Assembly: GCF_017876435.1 (NCBI RefSeq)
Contig: NZ_JAGIOA010000001.1
Span: 2,542,001 to 2,606,000, forward strand
DNA from: Microbacterium phyllosphaerae
GTDB taxonomy: Bacteria > Actinomycetota > Actinomycetes > Actinomycetales > Microbacteriaceae
Reading direction: 5' to 3'
DNA length: 64,000 nucleotides
Part shown: one piece after another, positions 39,415 to 50,021 of the stretch
Position numbering within the stretch: position 1 is the stretch's first letter
How the letters are laid out: each line of letters begins with the position of its first letter
Made by a program: the position numbers and the translations under genes
The notes under the pieces: model-generated
The model's input: only the letters and a program-made list of their open reading frames with translations
Told to the model about the DNA's origin: nothing
Database searches by the model: none

Positions 39415-40431
39415 ATGTCACGCTTTTCCCTCGTGCCCCGCGTCCGCTACCTGCTGGCGCGCGCCCGCCGCATCGACGTCGCCTCGGTGATCGAGAGGGC
39501 CAAGGAGTCATCCGCCCAGCACGGCAAGGCCGTACCTCTCGTCGTGGTCGACATGCTCTGGTCGGCTGGACGCCACAACGTCGGATTCCAGGACTACATC
39601 GACTACGACTTCGCGATCCTGACCAAAGCCGAGCGCGACACCTTCATGACGCACCCCGTGTCCAACGAGATCTCGCAGAAGTACGACCACCCCGACTACC
39701 GGCACCTCTTCCATGACAAGGCCGAGTTCGACGCACGCTTCGACGCCTTCCTCAAGCGCGAGTGGATGCTGATCACCGAGGGCAACGCCGACGAGCTGCG
39801 CGCGTTCACCGAGCGCCAGGGCACGATCGTCGTCAAGGAGACCCACGGCCAGGCCGGCACCGGAGTCCACCGCTACCACGCGGCCGATGTCACCGACTGG
39901 GATGCGTTCCACGCCGAACTGCTGGCGAAGAAGCAGGTGCTGGTCGAAGAGGTCATCCGCCAGCACGCCGACCTCGCCGCCGTCTGCCCCGGCACCGTGA
40001 ACACCACCCGCATCACCGCCTTCTTCGACGGGGAGAAGACGCATATCCTCGCCATGGCCCAGAAGTTCGGCCGCGGCGCGGTGAGCGACCAGATGAGCTT
40101 CGGCGGTTTCTACACGATGCTCGACGAGAACGGTCACTCTGTGGGCTCGGGCTACGACTCCCACGGCCACGTGCACGTCACGCACCCCGACTCCGGCTTC
40201 CCGATCGCCGACTTCCAGCTGCCGATGATGGACGAGGTCCGCCAATTCGTCGACCAGGTCGCCCGCGTCGTGCCGCAGATCCAGTACGTCGGCTGGGACA
40301 TCGTCGTGACGCCCGACGGCCCCGTGCTCGTCGAGGGCAACTGGGGTGCCGGCGTGTACGAGAACAAGCCCAGCGTCACCGGCATCCGCACCGGTCACAA
40401 GCCCCGCTACCAGGCCGCGATCGGGTTCTGA
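39415..40431 (+). CDS. Sugar-transfer-associated ATP-grasp protein
   Basis: A 338-aa ATP-grasp ligase-fold protein. Features are IVVKETHGQAGTGVHRY for ATP binding (about 140-156), VLVEEVIRQH, VNTTRITAFFDG, the substrate segment FGGFYTMLDENGHSVG and the magnesium site GWDIVVTPDGPVLVEGNW (about 298-315). The pattern matches the sugar-transfer-associated ATP-grasp family, whose members form amide or ester bonds in cell-envelope pathways. It is divergent from the alanine racemase pair, 79 bases away, and convergent with a CofE-like ligase. The substrate is not predictable. Confidence 0.82.
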   Translation: MSRFSLVPRVRYLLARARRIDVASVIERAKESSAQHGKAVPLVVVDMLWSAGRHNVGFQDYIDYDFAILTKAERDTFMTHPVSNEISQKYDHPDYRHLFHDKAEFDARFDAFLKREWMLITEGNADELRAFTERQGTIVVKETHGQAGTGVHRYHAADVTDWDAFHAELLAKKQVLVEEVIRQHADLAAVCPGTVNTTRITAFFDGEKTHILAMAQKFGRGAVSDQMSFGGFYTMLDENGHSVGSGYDSHGHVHVTHPDSGFPIADFQLPMMDEVRQFVDQVARVVPQIQYVGWDIVVTPDGPVLVEGNWGAGVYENKPSVTGIRTGHKPRYQAAIGF

Positions 40432-40450
40432 CCCCGAAGCGCAGACGCAG

Positions 40451-40483
40451 AGAAGGCCCGGATGCTGAGCATCCGGGCCTTCT
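40451..40483. terminator. Bidirectional terminator, ATP-grasp and CofE-like genes
   Basis: Perfect 15-bp arms (40451-40465 and 40469-40483) around TGA, between convergent stops, followed by TTCTTC on the + strand. Confidence 0.92.
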
Positions 40484-40509
40484 TCGGAGTTCTGAGCTCA
40501 GTGAGCGCC

Positions 40510-41201
40510 TCAGACCGCGCGGACGATGCCCATCGGTGTCGACTGCGTCGCCTGGCCGAGCGGGTTGTCTCCGAGGATCTGCACGAGACGACGCTCGCCG
40601 GCCTTGTCGAGAGTCGAGCCGAGGATGTTGCCGCCGATGTCGTTGATGTCGACCACCGCGACGTCGGCGTGTCCTCCGACCAGCTTCTGCAGACGGAGAG
40701 CGACCTCACGCGGATTCTTCGGTCCGAGCACGACCGCCTCGTTGTAGGGCGGGATCGTGTTCTTCGTGGGTCCGTCGATGGCACGCGCCTTGTCTCCCGC
40801 GATGCGGTAGAAGTCGCCACGTCGCCCGAAGGCCTTCGTGATCACCGAGACGCCCGCCGCGAACAGGATCCGCAGGGTGCCGCACTCGCGCAGCGCCATC
40901 TCCATCGTCTCGGGCATGCCGAGGCCGATGCCGTACGACGTGCGCACCACATAGCGCGAGAGGAAGCGCGCGAGCGGACGCGGCGTGATCTCGTCGAGAC
41001 GGTAAGACCGCCCCTGCGTGATCGCGACGATCTTCTCGGTGACGAACAGCAGGTCACCCGGCTGCACGGCGTCCTTCGCGTACTCCGTGATCACCGAGTC
41101 GAGATCGTCGTTCGGCATGATGACGCGGGTGCGCAGCGGGATGCGCGCATAGCTCTTGCCGTCGACGCTCGCCTCGAGCGCCTTGCCCTCGTTCGCCTGC
41201 A

Positions 41202-41202
<1 letters not shown>
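40510..41202 (-). CDS. Coenzyme F420-0:L-glutamate ligase-like protein (CofE family)
   Basis: A 230-aa protein of the CofE/FbiB-N fold, which in F420 producers adds glutamate to F420-0 with GTP. Hallmarks are GDLLFVTEKIVAITQGR (about 50-66), SYGIGLGMPETME, GTLRILFAAGVSVI and ADVAVVDINDIGGNILG, the metal-binding end. No other F420 gene is in the window. The ATG at 41202 overlaps the sigma factor stop (TGATG), so it is co-translated with the housekeeping sigma factor. The true substrate may be a different amide ligation, perhaps linked to the neighbouring ATP-grasp gene. Confidence 0.8.
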
Positions 41203-42437
<1,235 letters not shown>

Positions 42438-42484
42438 GTTTCGCCTTTCACGGGGCCGCTCGCAGGCCCCGGAGCATTTCGGAC

Positions 42485-42550
42485 ACTAGTAAGACCCTTG
42501 TCAAGTCAGATCTCCGGAAAGATCGATTGACAACGGGTCAGAGTCCTAGT
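42485..42550. repeat. Imperfect inverted repeat in the sigA 5' region
   Basis: Left arm 42485-42504 (ACTAGTAAGACCCTTGTCAA) and right arm 42527-42550 share ACTAG, GACCC and TTGTCAA in inverted order, with a short insertion in the right arm. Each arm includes a TTGACA box pointing inward-out, one per strand. The + strand copy has TATCGC 17 bases downstream, and could drive transcription antisense to PAC2. It may instead form a leader hairpin or PAC2 terminator. Confidence 0.55.
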
Positions 42551-42603
42551 ATCGCACACGTGTGGGCATGCAGATGCATTCCGCCGAAGTTCGCGCCCGG
42601 ATG

Positions 42604-43545
42604 TCAACCCCGGCCGGGCTTGTCCTCGTCGCTGCTGGGGCGCGAGGCGAGATAGCGCTCGAGCTCGGCGGCCAGTTCATCGGCGCTCGGGAGGTCTCGT
42701 TCGTTGAAACCGCCCTCGTCGTACGAGCCGTCCTCGGGGTCGCGGCCGGCCATGTAGGCGTCGTAGCGGCGCTCGAGACCCTGCACCATCTGCTGCAGCT
42801 CGTCGTTTCCGAGCACCTGCTCGTCGACGCGGGTCAGGTAGTCCTGGCGGCGCTCCTGCACCTCATCGAGCAGGATCACCAGGCCCGTGGCGGCCATCAG
42901 TTTCTCGGCGGCCGCGATCACGGCCTCCGGATTCTCGGTCTCTGCGAGGTAGTGCGGCACGAGCAGGACGAAACCGACGACCCGGTCGCCGTGCTCGGCG
43001 AACCGGAACTCGAGCAGATGCCCTGCGGTCGCCGGCACCTGCGTGCGCGGACGCCACACGGAGTGCGCGACCGTGAGCTCGCGCCGGTTGCCGCTGACCG
43101 TCGTACCGATGGGACGGGTGTGCGGCACGGGCATCGCGATCGAGTGAACCCAGTTCAGACCCGAGACCTCGAACTCGTCGGCGAGCTCGAGCACGGTGCG
43201 GGCGAACTCGTTCCAGGCGAAGTCGGGCTCGTAGCCCGCGAGGAGCAGGAACTTCTGACCGAGGGCGTCGGTCGCGAGCGAGAGCTCCAGTCGAGCGGGA
43301 CGGAACTCCGTGAGGTGGTCCTGATCGAACGAGATCACGGGGCGACGCGCGCGGTAGTCAAGGAGCACGTCGTTGTCGAAGACCGCGATCGGCTCGGGAG
43401 AGGTCGTCTCGCGGAGGTGCTCGATGAGCCCTGAGACAGCGTTGCCCGCGTCGGTGAAACCCGTCAGGAGCAGGACAAGGGGCAGCCCGCGCGGCACCGC
43501 CGGCGCGTTCGCTACACGTTCATGGATCTCTCCGGAGAAGGGCAT
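42604..43545 (-). CDS. PAC2 family protein (proteasome assembly chaperone-like)
   Basis: A 313-aa PAC2-family protein, function unclear in bacteria. Typical stretches are LVLLLTGFTDAGNAVSGL near residue 23, DNDVLLDYRARRPVI, LLLAGYEPDFAW and IAMPVPHTRPIG. The acidic C-terminal tail is low complexity. Actinobacteria carrying proteasomes often have several copies. It lies just upstream of sigA in the same direction. Confidence 0.87.
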   Translation of the reverse strand: MPFSGEIHERVANAPAVPRGLPLVLLLTGFTDAGNAVSGLIEHLRETTSPEPIAVFDNDVLLDYRARRPVISFDQDHLTEFRPARLELSLATDALGQKFLLLAGYEPDFAWNEFARTVLELADEFEVSGLNWVHSIAMPVPHTRPIGTTVSGNRRELTVAHSVWRPRTQVPATAGHLLEFRFAEHGDRVVGFVLLVPHYLAETENPEAVIAAAEKLMAATGLVILLDEVQERRQDYLTRVDEQVLGNDELQQMVQGLERRYDAYMAGRDPEDGSYDEGGFNERDLPSADELAAELERYLASRPSSDEDKPGRG

Positions 43546-43649
43546 GAGTCCATGCTACGAGCAGGTTCCGACGGGCGGGCGGCGACCGTCATGCTGAGAG
43601 CGAACAGCCGCTCCGCGTCTCCTCCGGCAGGCTTCCCTAGGATGGAGTC

Positions 43650-45122
43650 ATGACGCTTCCCGCGCTCTCGCGCACCTCAGATCAGTTCCCCGGAAGCGCT
43701 GCAGACGCCGCAGTGCTCGTCATCGCCGACATCTCCGACTCCACAGAGTCGTTGTCCGGCCACCCGGGACTCGCCGACTCACTGAAGGGCATCGGCTTCA
43801 CGGGCTCGCCGTCGGCGTTCACCCGCGTGTACGCCCCCGAGGTCACCGAGCTGCCCTTCGCCGTCGTCGGTGTCGGACGCACGCCCGATGCCGCAGCCGT
43901 GCGCAACGCGGTCGGCGCTGCGCTTCGCTCCCTCACCGGGTTCGAGAACGTCTCGCTCGGACTCGCTCCCGGGCTCGAGGAGTTCGCCTCCGCTGCCGCC
44001 GAAGGTTCGGTTCTCGGCGGCTACCGATTCGACAGCTACCGCCGCGAGCCCGGCAAGAGCCGCGCCACGTCGGTCGCGCTGCATGCGGATCTCGACGAGC
44101 AGGATCTCTCTCGCGCCGTCGCCGTCGGCGAGGCCGTCGCCCTCGTCAAGGACCTCGTCTTCGTCCCCGCCGAGTGGCAGAGCCCCGCCCAGCTGGCGCA
44201 GAGCGCCGCGGACAGCGTCGAAGGCCTCGACGTCACCGTCGAGATCCTCGATGAGGACGCGCTGGCCGAGCAGGGCTTCGGCGGGATCCTCGGCGTCGCC
44301 CAGGGCTCTGACCGCCCTCCTCGTCTCGTGCGCCTGGACTACGCACCCGAGAACGCCACCCGGCACATCGCGCTGGTCGGCAAGGGCATCACCTTCGACA
44401 CCGGCGGGTTGTCGCTCAAGCCCGCGGCGTCGATGGTCGGCATGAAGTTCGACATGGCGGGGGCGGCCACCAGCGTCGCCGCGCTGCGGGCGATCGCCGC
44501 ACTCGCCCTTCCCGTGCACGTCACCGCCTGGCTCTGCATCACCGACAACATGCCCTCGGGTCGCGCACTGCGCCCGGGTGACGTCATCCGGATCCTCGAC
44601 GGCACGACCGTCGAGGTCCCGAACACGGATGCCGAGGGACGACTGGTCATGGCCGACGGGCTCGTCGCCGCCAGCCGTGAGAACCCGGACGTCATCATCG
44701 ACGTCGCGACGCTCACCGGCGCGATCGTCATGGCGCTGGGCCACCGTCACACGGGCGTCTTCGGCGCCGATGACGCGGTCGCCGAGTTCCTGAGCGCTGC
44801 GCGGGCCGCAGACGAGCTCGCCTGGCACATGCCTCTGCCCGAGCACATGGAGGACTCGCTCGACTCCCCCATCGCCGACATGCAGAACGCGAACATGAGC
44901 GATCGCATGGGCGGTGCGTCGTACGCGGGTCTCTTCCTGCGACGCTTCGTCGGACGCGTCTCCGACGAGAAGGACGCCCCTCGCATCCCCTGGGTGCACC
45001 TCGACATCGCCGGATCCGGCGAGCACAACGGTGCGCCGTACGGCTTCACCGACAAGGGCCCCACGGGCGCGATGGTCCGATCGATCATCGCGTTCGCCGA
45101 AGCATCCCACACGGAGGCATGA
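43650..45122 (+). CDS. pepA: Leucyl aminopeptidase (PepA, M17)
   Basis: Cytosolic hexameric metallo-aminopeptidase releasing N-terminal residues, 490 aa. The metal site is in VGKGITFDTGGLSLKP (about 249-264) and the family signature NTDAEGRLVMADG at about 327-339. C-terminal catalytic regions such as WVHLDIAGSG are intact. It overlaps the region of the dihydrolipoyl dehydrogenase leader, with the true start three bases after its stop. The order pepA before sucB recurs in actinobacteria. Confidence 0.93.
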   Translation: MTLPALSRTSDQFPGSAADAAVLVIADISDSTESLSGHPGLADSLKGIGFTGSPSAFTRVYAPEVTELPFAVVGVGRTPDAAAVRNAVGAALRSLTGFENVSLGLAPGLEEFASAAAEGSVLGGYRFDSYRREPGKSRATSVALHADLDEQDLSRAVAVGEAVALVKDLVFVPAEWQSPAQLAQSAADSVEGLDVTVEILDEDALAEQGFGGILGVAQGSDRPPRLVRLDYAPENATRHIALVGKGITFDTGGLSLKPAASMVGMKFDMAGAATSVAALRAIAALALPVHVTAWLCITDNMPSGRALRPGDVIRILDGTTVEVPNTDAEGRLVMADGLVAASRENPDVIIDVATLTGAIVMALGHRHTGVFGADDAVAEFLSAARAADELAWHMPLPEHMEDSLDSPIADMQNANMSDRMGGASYAGLFLRRFVGRVSDEKDAPRIPWVHLDIAGSGEHNGAPYGFTDKGPTGAMVRSIIAFAEASHTEA

Positions 45123-45124
45123 CC

Positions 45125-46498
45125 ATGACCACGCACACCTTCGACATCGTCGTCCTGGGCGGCGGAAGCGGCGGATACGCCGCAGCACTGCGCGCGAGCG
45201 AGCTCGGCAAGTCCGTCGCGCTGATCGAGAAGGACAAGGTCGGCGGCACCTGCCTGCACCGGGGATGCATCCCCACCAAGGCACTGCTGCACGCGGCCGA
45301 GGTGGCCGAGCATGTGCGGGATGCGGCTCACGTGGGCATCTCCGCCACGCTCGCGAGCATCGATCCCGCCGGGGTCCGCGCCTACCGCGAGGGCATCGTG
45401 GCGAAGAAGTACAAGGGTCTCGAGGGGCTGGTGAAGGCCCGCGGCATCACGACGGTCGCCGGCGCCGGCCGCCTCAACGCGGACCGCTCTGTGAGCGTCG
45501 GCGACGACGTCTACGTCGGCACCGACGTCGTCCTCGCCACAGGCTCGTACAGCCGCACGCTGCCGGGTCTCGAGATCGGCGGCCGGATCCTCACGAGCGA
45601 GCAGGCGCTGGCGCTCGACGTCATCCCCGAGCGCGTGCTGATCCTCGGCGGCGGCGTCATCGGCGTCGAGTTCGCGAGCGTGTGGCGGTCGTTCGGGGCC
45701 GAGGTCACGATCATCGAAGCTCTTCCGCATCTCGTCCCGAACGAGGACATCGCGATGAGCAAGGGCCTCGAGCGCGCCTTCCGGCGCCGCGGCATCCAGT
45801 ACTCGCTCGGGATCCGATTCCAGAGTGCGACGCAGGACGACGGATCGGTGACCGTCACGCTCGAGGACGGCAAGGAGTTCTCGGCCGACTACCTGCTCGT
45901 CGCAGTCGGCCGCGGGCCGGTGACAGCCGATCTCGGCTTCGAAGAGGCCGGCATCGCCCTCGACCGAGGATTCGTCACGGTCGATCAGGACCTGCGCACG
46001 GGCGTCCCCGGAGTGTGGGCCGTCGGCGACATCACCCCGGGTCTGCAGCTCGCGCATCGCGGCTTCCAGCAGGGAATCGCCGTCGCCGAGCGGATCGCCG
46101 GGCTCTCTCCCGCGAACATCCCCGACATCCAGATCCCGAAGGTCACGTACTCGAGCCCCGAGGTCGCGTCGGTCGGAGTGACCGAAGAGGCGGCCATCGC
46201 CGAGCACGGCGCGGACGCCGTCGTCGCCTACGAATACAACCTCGCGGGCAACGGCAAGAGCGAGATCATCGGAACGAGCGGCCTCGTCAAGGTCGTCCGA
46301 CTGAAGGACGGGCCCGTCATCGGTGTCCATCTGCTCGGCGATCGCGTGGGCGAACTCATCACCGAAGGCCAGCTGGCCGTCGCGTGGGAGGCTCACCCCG
46401 AGGACATCGCGCCGCTGATCCACGCGCATCCCACGCAGAGCGAGGCACTCGGCGAAGCCTTCCTCGCGCTCGCCGGAAAGCCACTGCACGCCCTCTGA
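45125..46498 (+). CDS. lpd: Dihydrolipoyl dehydrogenase (E3)
   Basis: FAD-disulfide oxidoreductase (457 aa) reoxidising the dihydrolipoyl arm of 2-oxoacid dehydrogenase complexes with NAD. FAD motif VVLGGGSGGY near residue 9, redox cysteines in GGTCLHRGCIPTKALLH, NAD domain LGGGVIGVEFAS, and the catalytic His in HAHPTQSEAL. ATG at 45125 is chosen since GGAGG (45113-45117) is 7 bases away; ATG 45119 overlaps the pepA stop. The E2 gene follows 67 bases on. Confidence 0.95.
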   Translation: MTTHTFDIVVLGGGSGGYAAALRASELGKSVALIEKDKVGGTCLHRGCIPTKALLHAAEVAEHVRDAAHVGISATLASIDPAGVRAYREGIVAKKYKGLEGLVKARGITTVAGAGRLNADRSVSVGDDVYVGTDVVLATGSYSRTLPGLEIGGRILTSEQALALDVIPERVLILGGGVIGVEFASVWRSFGAEVTIIEALPHLVPNEDIAMSKGLERAFRRRGIQYSLGIRFQSATQDDGSVTVTLEDGKEFSADYLLVAVGRGPVTADLGFEEAGIALDRGFVTVDQDLRTGVPGVWAVGDITPGLQLAHRGFQQGIAVAERIAGLSPANIPDIQIPKVTYSSPEVASVGVTEEAAIAEHGADAVVAYEYNLAGNGKSEIIGTSGLVKVVRLKDGPVIGVHLLGDRVGELITEGQLAVAWEAHPEDIAPLIHAHPTQSEALGEAFLALAGKPLHAL

Positions 46499-46565
46499 AC
46501 ACCAACCGGTGCACAGTTCACTAAGCTAGACACGCGTCATTTAACTTCTTGAAGGAGACTCAGTC

Positions 46566-48329
46566 ATGAGCACATCCGTCGTCCTCCCCCCTCTCGGCGA
46601 GAGCGTCACAGAGGGTACGGTCACCCGCTGGCTCAAGCAGGTGGGAGACACCGTTCAGGCGGATGAGGGCCTGCTCGAGATCTCGACCGACAAGGTCGAC
46701 ACCGAGATCCCGTCGCCCGTCACCGGTGTGATCGAGGAGATCCTCGTCTCCGAAGACGAGACCGTCGAGGTCGGCGCGCTGCTCGCGCGCATCGGCGACG
46801 GCAGCAACTCCGCTCCCGCCGAGGATGCTCCTGCCGCAGCCGCTCCGGCCGCCGAGCAGGCACCCGAGCCCGCCGCGCCGCAGGCCGAGGCGCCCGCCGC
46901 ACCGGCAGAGTCCGCGCCTGCAGAGGCAGCACCGGCCGCCGCACCGGCAGGCGACGCCACCGACATCGTGCTCCCCGAGCTCGGCGAGAGCGTCACCGAG
47001 GGCACCGTCACCCGCTGGCTGAAGCAGATCGGCGACACCGTCGAGGTCGACGAGGCACTGCTCGAGATCTCCACCGACAAGGTCGACACCGAGATCCCCT
47101 CGCCCGTCGCCGGCGTGCTGCAGGAGATCGTGGCCGCCGAAGACGAGACCGTCGCCGTCGGCGCCGTACTCGCACGCGTCGGCTCCGGTGCTGCACCCGC
47201 GGCTCCGGCAGAGGCTCCCGCTCCGGCAGCCGAGGCCCCGGCACCCGCTGCTGCTCCGGCCCCCGCTGCCGCACCGGCGCCCGCCGCCGCTCCGGCCCCC
47301 GCTGCCGCACCGGCACCGGCCGCTGCTCCGGCACCCGCTGCCGCACCTGCACCGGCTGCCGCTCCGGCACCCGTTGCCGCCCCGGCACCTGCCGAGTCGA
47401 AGCTGTCCCTCCCGACCGAGAGCGACAACCTGTACGTCACCCCGCTCGTGCGCCGTCTGGCCTCGCAGCAGGGCGTCGACCTGGCCGGCGTCACCGGCAC
47501 CGGCGTCGGTGGACGCATCCGCAAGGAAGACGTCCTCAAGGCTGCCGAGAGCGCCGCATCCGCACCCGTTGCGACCGCAGCTCCCGCCGCACCGGCCCCG
47601 CTCGAGGTCTCGCCGCTGCGCGGAACCACGCAGCCGATGTCGCGTCTGCGCAAGGTCCTCGCCAAGCGCGCCGTCGAGTCGATGCAGCAGACCGCTCAGC
47701 TGACGACGGTTGTCGAGGTCGATGTCACCGCGCTCGCGGAGTACCGCGACAGCGTCAAGGGTTCGTTCCTCGAGAAGACCGGCGACAAGCTGTCGTTCCT
47801 GCCGTTCTTCGCACTCGCTGCCGCCGAGGCGCTGCGCGCCTTCCCGATCGTGAACGCCACGGTCGACGGTGAGAATATCGTCTACCCGGAGTCCGAGAAC
47901 GTGTCGATCGCCGTCGACACCGAGCGCGGTCTGCTCACGCCCGTCCTGCGCGACGCCGCGTCGAAGAACATCGCCGAGATCGCTCACGAGATCGCCGATC
48001 TCGCTGCGCGTACCCGCGACAACAAGCTGAAGCCCGACGAGCTCGCCGGCGGCACGTTCACGCTGACCAACACCGGTTCGCGTGGCGCACTGTTCGACAC
48101 CCCCGTCGTGTTCCTGCCGCAGTCCGCGATCCTCGGCACCGGCACCGTCGTCAAGCGCCCGGGCCTGGTGAAGGTCGGCGGAGCCGATGCGATCGCCGTG
48201 CGCTCGTACGTGTACCTCGCGCTGTCGTACGACCACCGCATCATCGACGGTGCCGACGCTGCCCGCTTCCTGGGCGCCGTCAAGGCCCGCCTCGAGTCGG
48301 CGCAGTTCGCCGCTCAGCTCGGAGCCTGA
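46566..48329 (+). CDS. sucB: Dihydrolipoamide acyltransferase (2-oxoacid dehydrogenase E2, SucB type)
   Basis: E2 subunit of an oxoglutarate/pyruvate dehydrogenase complex, 587 aa. Two N-terminal lipoyl domains have lipoyl lysines Lys43 and Lys172, both in DKVDTEI. A long Ala-Pro linker (about 205-275) follows, then the peripheral subunit-binding domain (about 288-325, [15 protein letters not shown]) and the catalytic domain with SYDHRIIDG (His557, Asp561). GAAGGAG lies upstream of ATG 46566. No lipA/lipB follow, unlike the mycobacterial order as I recall it. Confidence 0.94.
   Translation: MSTSVVLPPLGESVTEGTVTRWLKQVGDTVQADEGLLEISTDKVDTEIPSPVTGVIEEILVSEDETVEVGALLARIGDGSNSAPAEDAPAAAAPAAEQAPEPAAPQAEAPAAPAESAPAEAAPAAAPAGDATDIVLPELGESVTEGTVTRWLKQIGDTVEVDEALLEISTDKVDTEIPSPVAGVLQEIVAAEDETVAVGAVLARVGSGAAPAAPAEAPAPAAEAPAPAAAPAPAAAPAPAAAPAPAAAPAPAAAPAPAAAPAPAAAPAPVAAPAPAESKLSLPTESDNLYVTPLVRRLASQQGVDLAGVTGTGVGGRIRKEDVLKAAESAASAPVATAAPAAPAPLEVSPLRGTTQPMSRLRKVLAKRAVESMQQTAQLTTVVEVDVTALAEYRDSVKGSFLEKTGDKLSFLPFFALAAAEALRAFPIVNATVDGENIVYPESENVSIAVDTERGLLTPVLRDAASKNIAEIAHEIADLAARTRDNKLKPDELAGGTFTLTNTGSRGALFDTPVVFLPQSAILGTGTVVKRPGLVKVGGADAIAVRSYVYLALSYDHRIIDGADAARFLGAVKARLESAQFAAQLGA
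47235..47395 (+). repeat. DNA repeat encoding the Ala-Pro linker of E2
   Basis: A run of near-identical 18-bp units encoding APAPAA, about eight copies, within sucB. The protein repeat is an established flexible linker feature; copy number can vary between strains. Confidence 0.85.
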
Positions 48330-48337
48330 CCTCAGCA

Positions 48338-49858
48338 TCACTCTGGCTGGTCCGCGACGTCGTAGGCGTCGCGGACCAGCCATTTCTCATTCACCCGCGC
48401 GAGCACCATCATCTGCTCCTCCCCGCGCGATGACTCCGTGTCTCCCTCCGCAGCGGTCCACGTGACCCGGACGACCGCGACATCGCCGTACTGATCGACC
48501 GGTGAGAGCGTCGGCTCGGCCTCCGCGTGCGTCATCAACGCCTCGACGACTCCCGTCGATCCCCCCGCGACGGCCTCAGCACAGATCATGTCGCCAGCCT
48601 CTGCGCAACGCATCACCGACGACAGCGCACCACGAGCCGCCGCCAGCGGGTCGTCGGTACTCATGTGCTCGTCCGGCGACTCGGACGACGGTTGCGGCGA
48701 CGGGGAGGATGACACCTCGACCTCGCCGACTGCGACCGTGGGCCCGGCCGACGGTGCGGCGCCGGCCGGGCTCGTCGTCGCGGACGGCCGATCGGTCGCC
48801 CCACCCGGCTCCTCCCCTGCGCCGCCCGGCCAGCTGAGCCCCACTCCGAGCACGACGACGGCCACTGCGACCGCGATGACGCCCATACGTCCTCGGCGTC
48901 CGCGCTTACCGCTCTCGTCACGCGGCGAAGCCGACTCGGAGACGTGGCCCGGTGTCGTTCGCTGCTCAGGGCGTTCCGGCCGCCGGTTCGCCCAGCCGCG
49001 CGCTGCCGCGTCGCGGAGCCGATCGTGCAGAGAGCCCCTCACCTCGCCCAGCCGACGCCCCAGCACCCGCACAGCGCGCCCGACTCCCGAGGAAGCCCGT
49101 CGCCCGCCGAAGCCCTCGGCACCCCCGATTCGCGCCGCGCGTCTCGTCTCCGCCGACATCGTCACGCGTCGAGCCACGTCGACGTCCCGCGCACGCTCCG
49201 GCACGTGTGCATCGCGACCGATCGGTCGCGGAGCAGCGATCGCGAACAGCTCGCTCTCCCAGCGATCGAGCAGCCGCTGCGGCATCCCCGGGCGGTCCAC
49301 GTTCGTGCTCAACCCCTCTCTCACCTCGGTCAGCAGACGGCTCAGCGACCGGTCCACGCATTCCCGCTGCATCCGGCCGATGAGGCGAGCGGCTGCGGTG
49401 CGCGCGTCCTCACCCGCACCGATGACGAACATCGGGCGCCCGTCATCGGTCAGCCACCATTCGCCGGAGCCCGCCTGGTCGCCCGTGCGGGTGAGTTCGC
49501 CCAGTCCTCTCAGGATGCTGGCGACCATCGTGGTGGCCTCGCCCGGCGTCAGCGGCGTCGCGGCCACCGCACGTCTCCCGAGGAAGGCCGCGACGCGCTC
49601 ACTGCACCACGGAAGGAGGACGTCGTGGCCGTCCGCTCGCCGAGCGATGTCGAGCGGGCCCGCGACGTGCTCGGCCCCCGCGTGCTCCCATCCCGCCCAG
49701 CCGGCGATCTGGGCCGCGTCGATCAGCACCGCGACCGATTCGCCGCGGCTCACCAACGCACCGGCGTAGGGTCCCTCGCCGGCATCGAGATGTCTGATCA
49801 CCCGGTGGGCGCCCGGCACGAGCCCCGTCGTGCGCCCTCGCGCGTCTGCAACTGCCAT
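48338..49858 (-). CDS. Single-pass membrane protein with pseudokinase-like N-terminus
   Basis: A 506-aa protein of no family I recognise for certain. The first 170 residues recall a degenerate protein kinase: VIRHLDAGEGPYAG, GPLDIARRADGH, LTPGEATTMVASILRGLGELT (like the hinge and alpha-E helix) and WWLTDDGRPMFVIG (like the catalytic loop area), but HRD, DFG and the ATP lysine are not visible. One transmembrane helix spans 325-343, followed by a Ser/Pro-rich extracytoplasmic linker and a small C-terminal domain (about 405-506) with two cysteines. It occupies the place where lipB-lipA often sit. Convergent with sucB. Confidence 0.6.
   Translation of the reverse strand: MAVADARGRTTGLVPGAHRVIRHLDAGEGPYAGALVSRGESVAVLIDAAQIAGWAGWEHAGAEHVAGPLDIARRADGHDVLLPWCSERVAAFLGRRAVAATPLTPGEATTMVASILRGLGELTRTGDQAGSGEWWLTDDGRPMFVIGAGEDARTAAARLIGRMQRECVDRSLSRLLTEVREGLSTNVDRPGMPQRLLDRWESELFAIAAPRPIGRDAHVPERARDVDVARRVTMSAETRRAARIGGAEGFGGRRASSGVGRAVRVLGRRLGEVRGSLHDRLRDAAARGWANRRPERPEQRTTPGHVSESASPRDESGKRGRRGRMGVIAVAVAVVVLGVGLSWPGGAGEEPGGATDRPSATTSPAGAAPSAGPTVAVGEVEVSSSPSPQPSSESPDEHMSTDDPLAAARGALSSVMRCAEAGDMICAEAVAGGSTGVVEALMTHAEAEPTLSPVDQYGDVAVVRVTWTAAEGDTESSRGEEQMMVLARVNEKWLVRDAYDVADQPE
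48344..48382. terminator. Terminator for sucB inside the convergent gene's 3' end
   Basis: Perfect 16-bp arms (48344-48359 and 48367-48382) with a 7-base loop, followed by TTTCT on the + strand. It lies within the last codons of the pseudokinase-like gene. Confidence 0.88.
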
Positions 49859-50008
49859 TCGCCCATGTCACCGGATCGCCGCGCGCTGCAGCCGACATCG
49901 TGGCCCCTGTGGACGGATCTCGGCCGATTCCGTGACCGTGCAGGACGGCTGCTCGGCGTGATGAATCCGCCTGACGCGAACGACGACGTGAGCGCATCCG
50001 GGAATCGG

Positions 50009-50014
50009 TATTCT
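50009..50014 (+). promoter_or_regulatory. -10 element for a leaderless DUF4191 transcript
   Basis: TATTCT ends 7 bases before ATG 50022, so transcription would start at or very near the A of that codon. There is no Shine-Dalgarno sequence, consistent with leaderless translation, which is common in actinobacteria. Confidence 0.45.
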
Positions 50015-50021
50015 TATGGAC

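Noticed and set aside
47235..47395. Short repeat array resembling a CRISPR-like pattern
   Set aside because: In-frame Ala-Pro linker codons of E2 without spacers. No CRISPR array or cas gene was seen anywhere.
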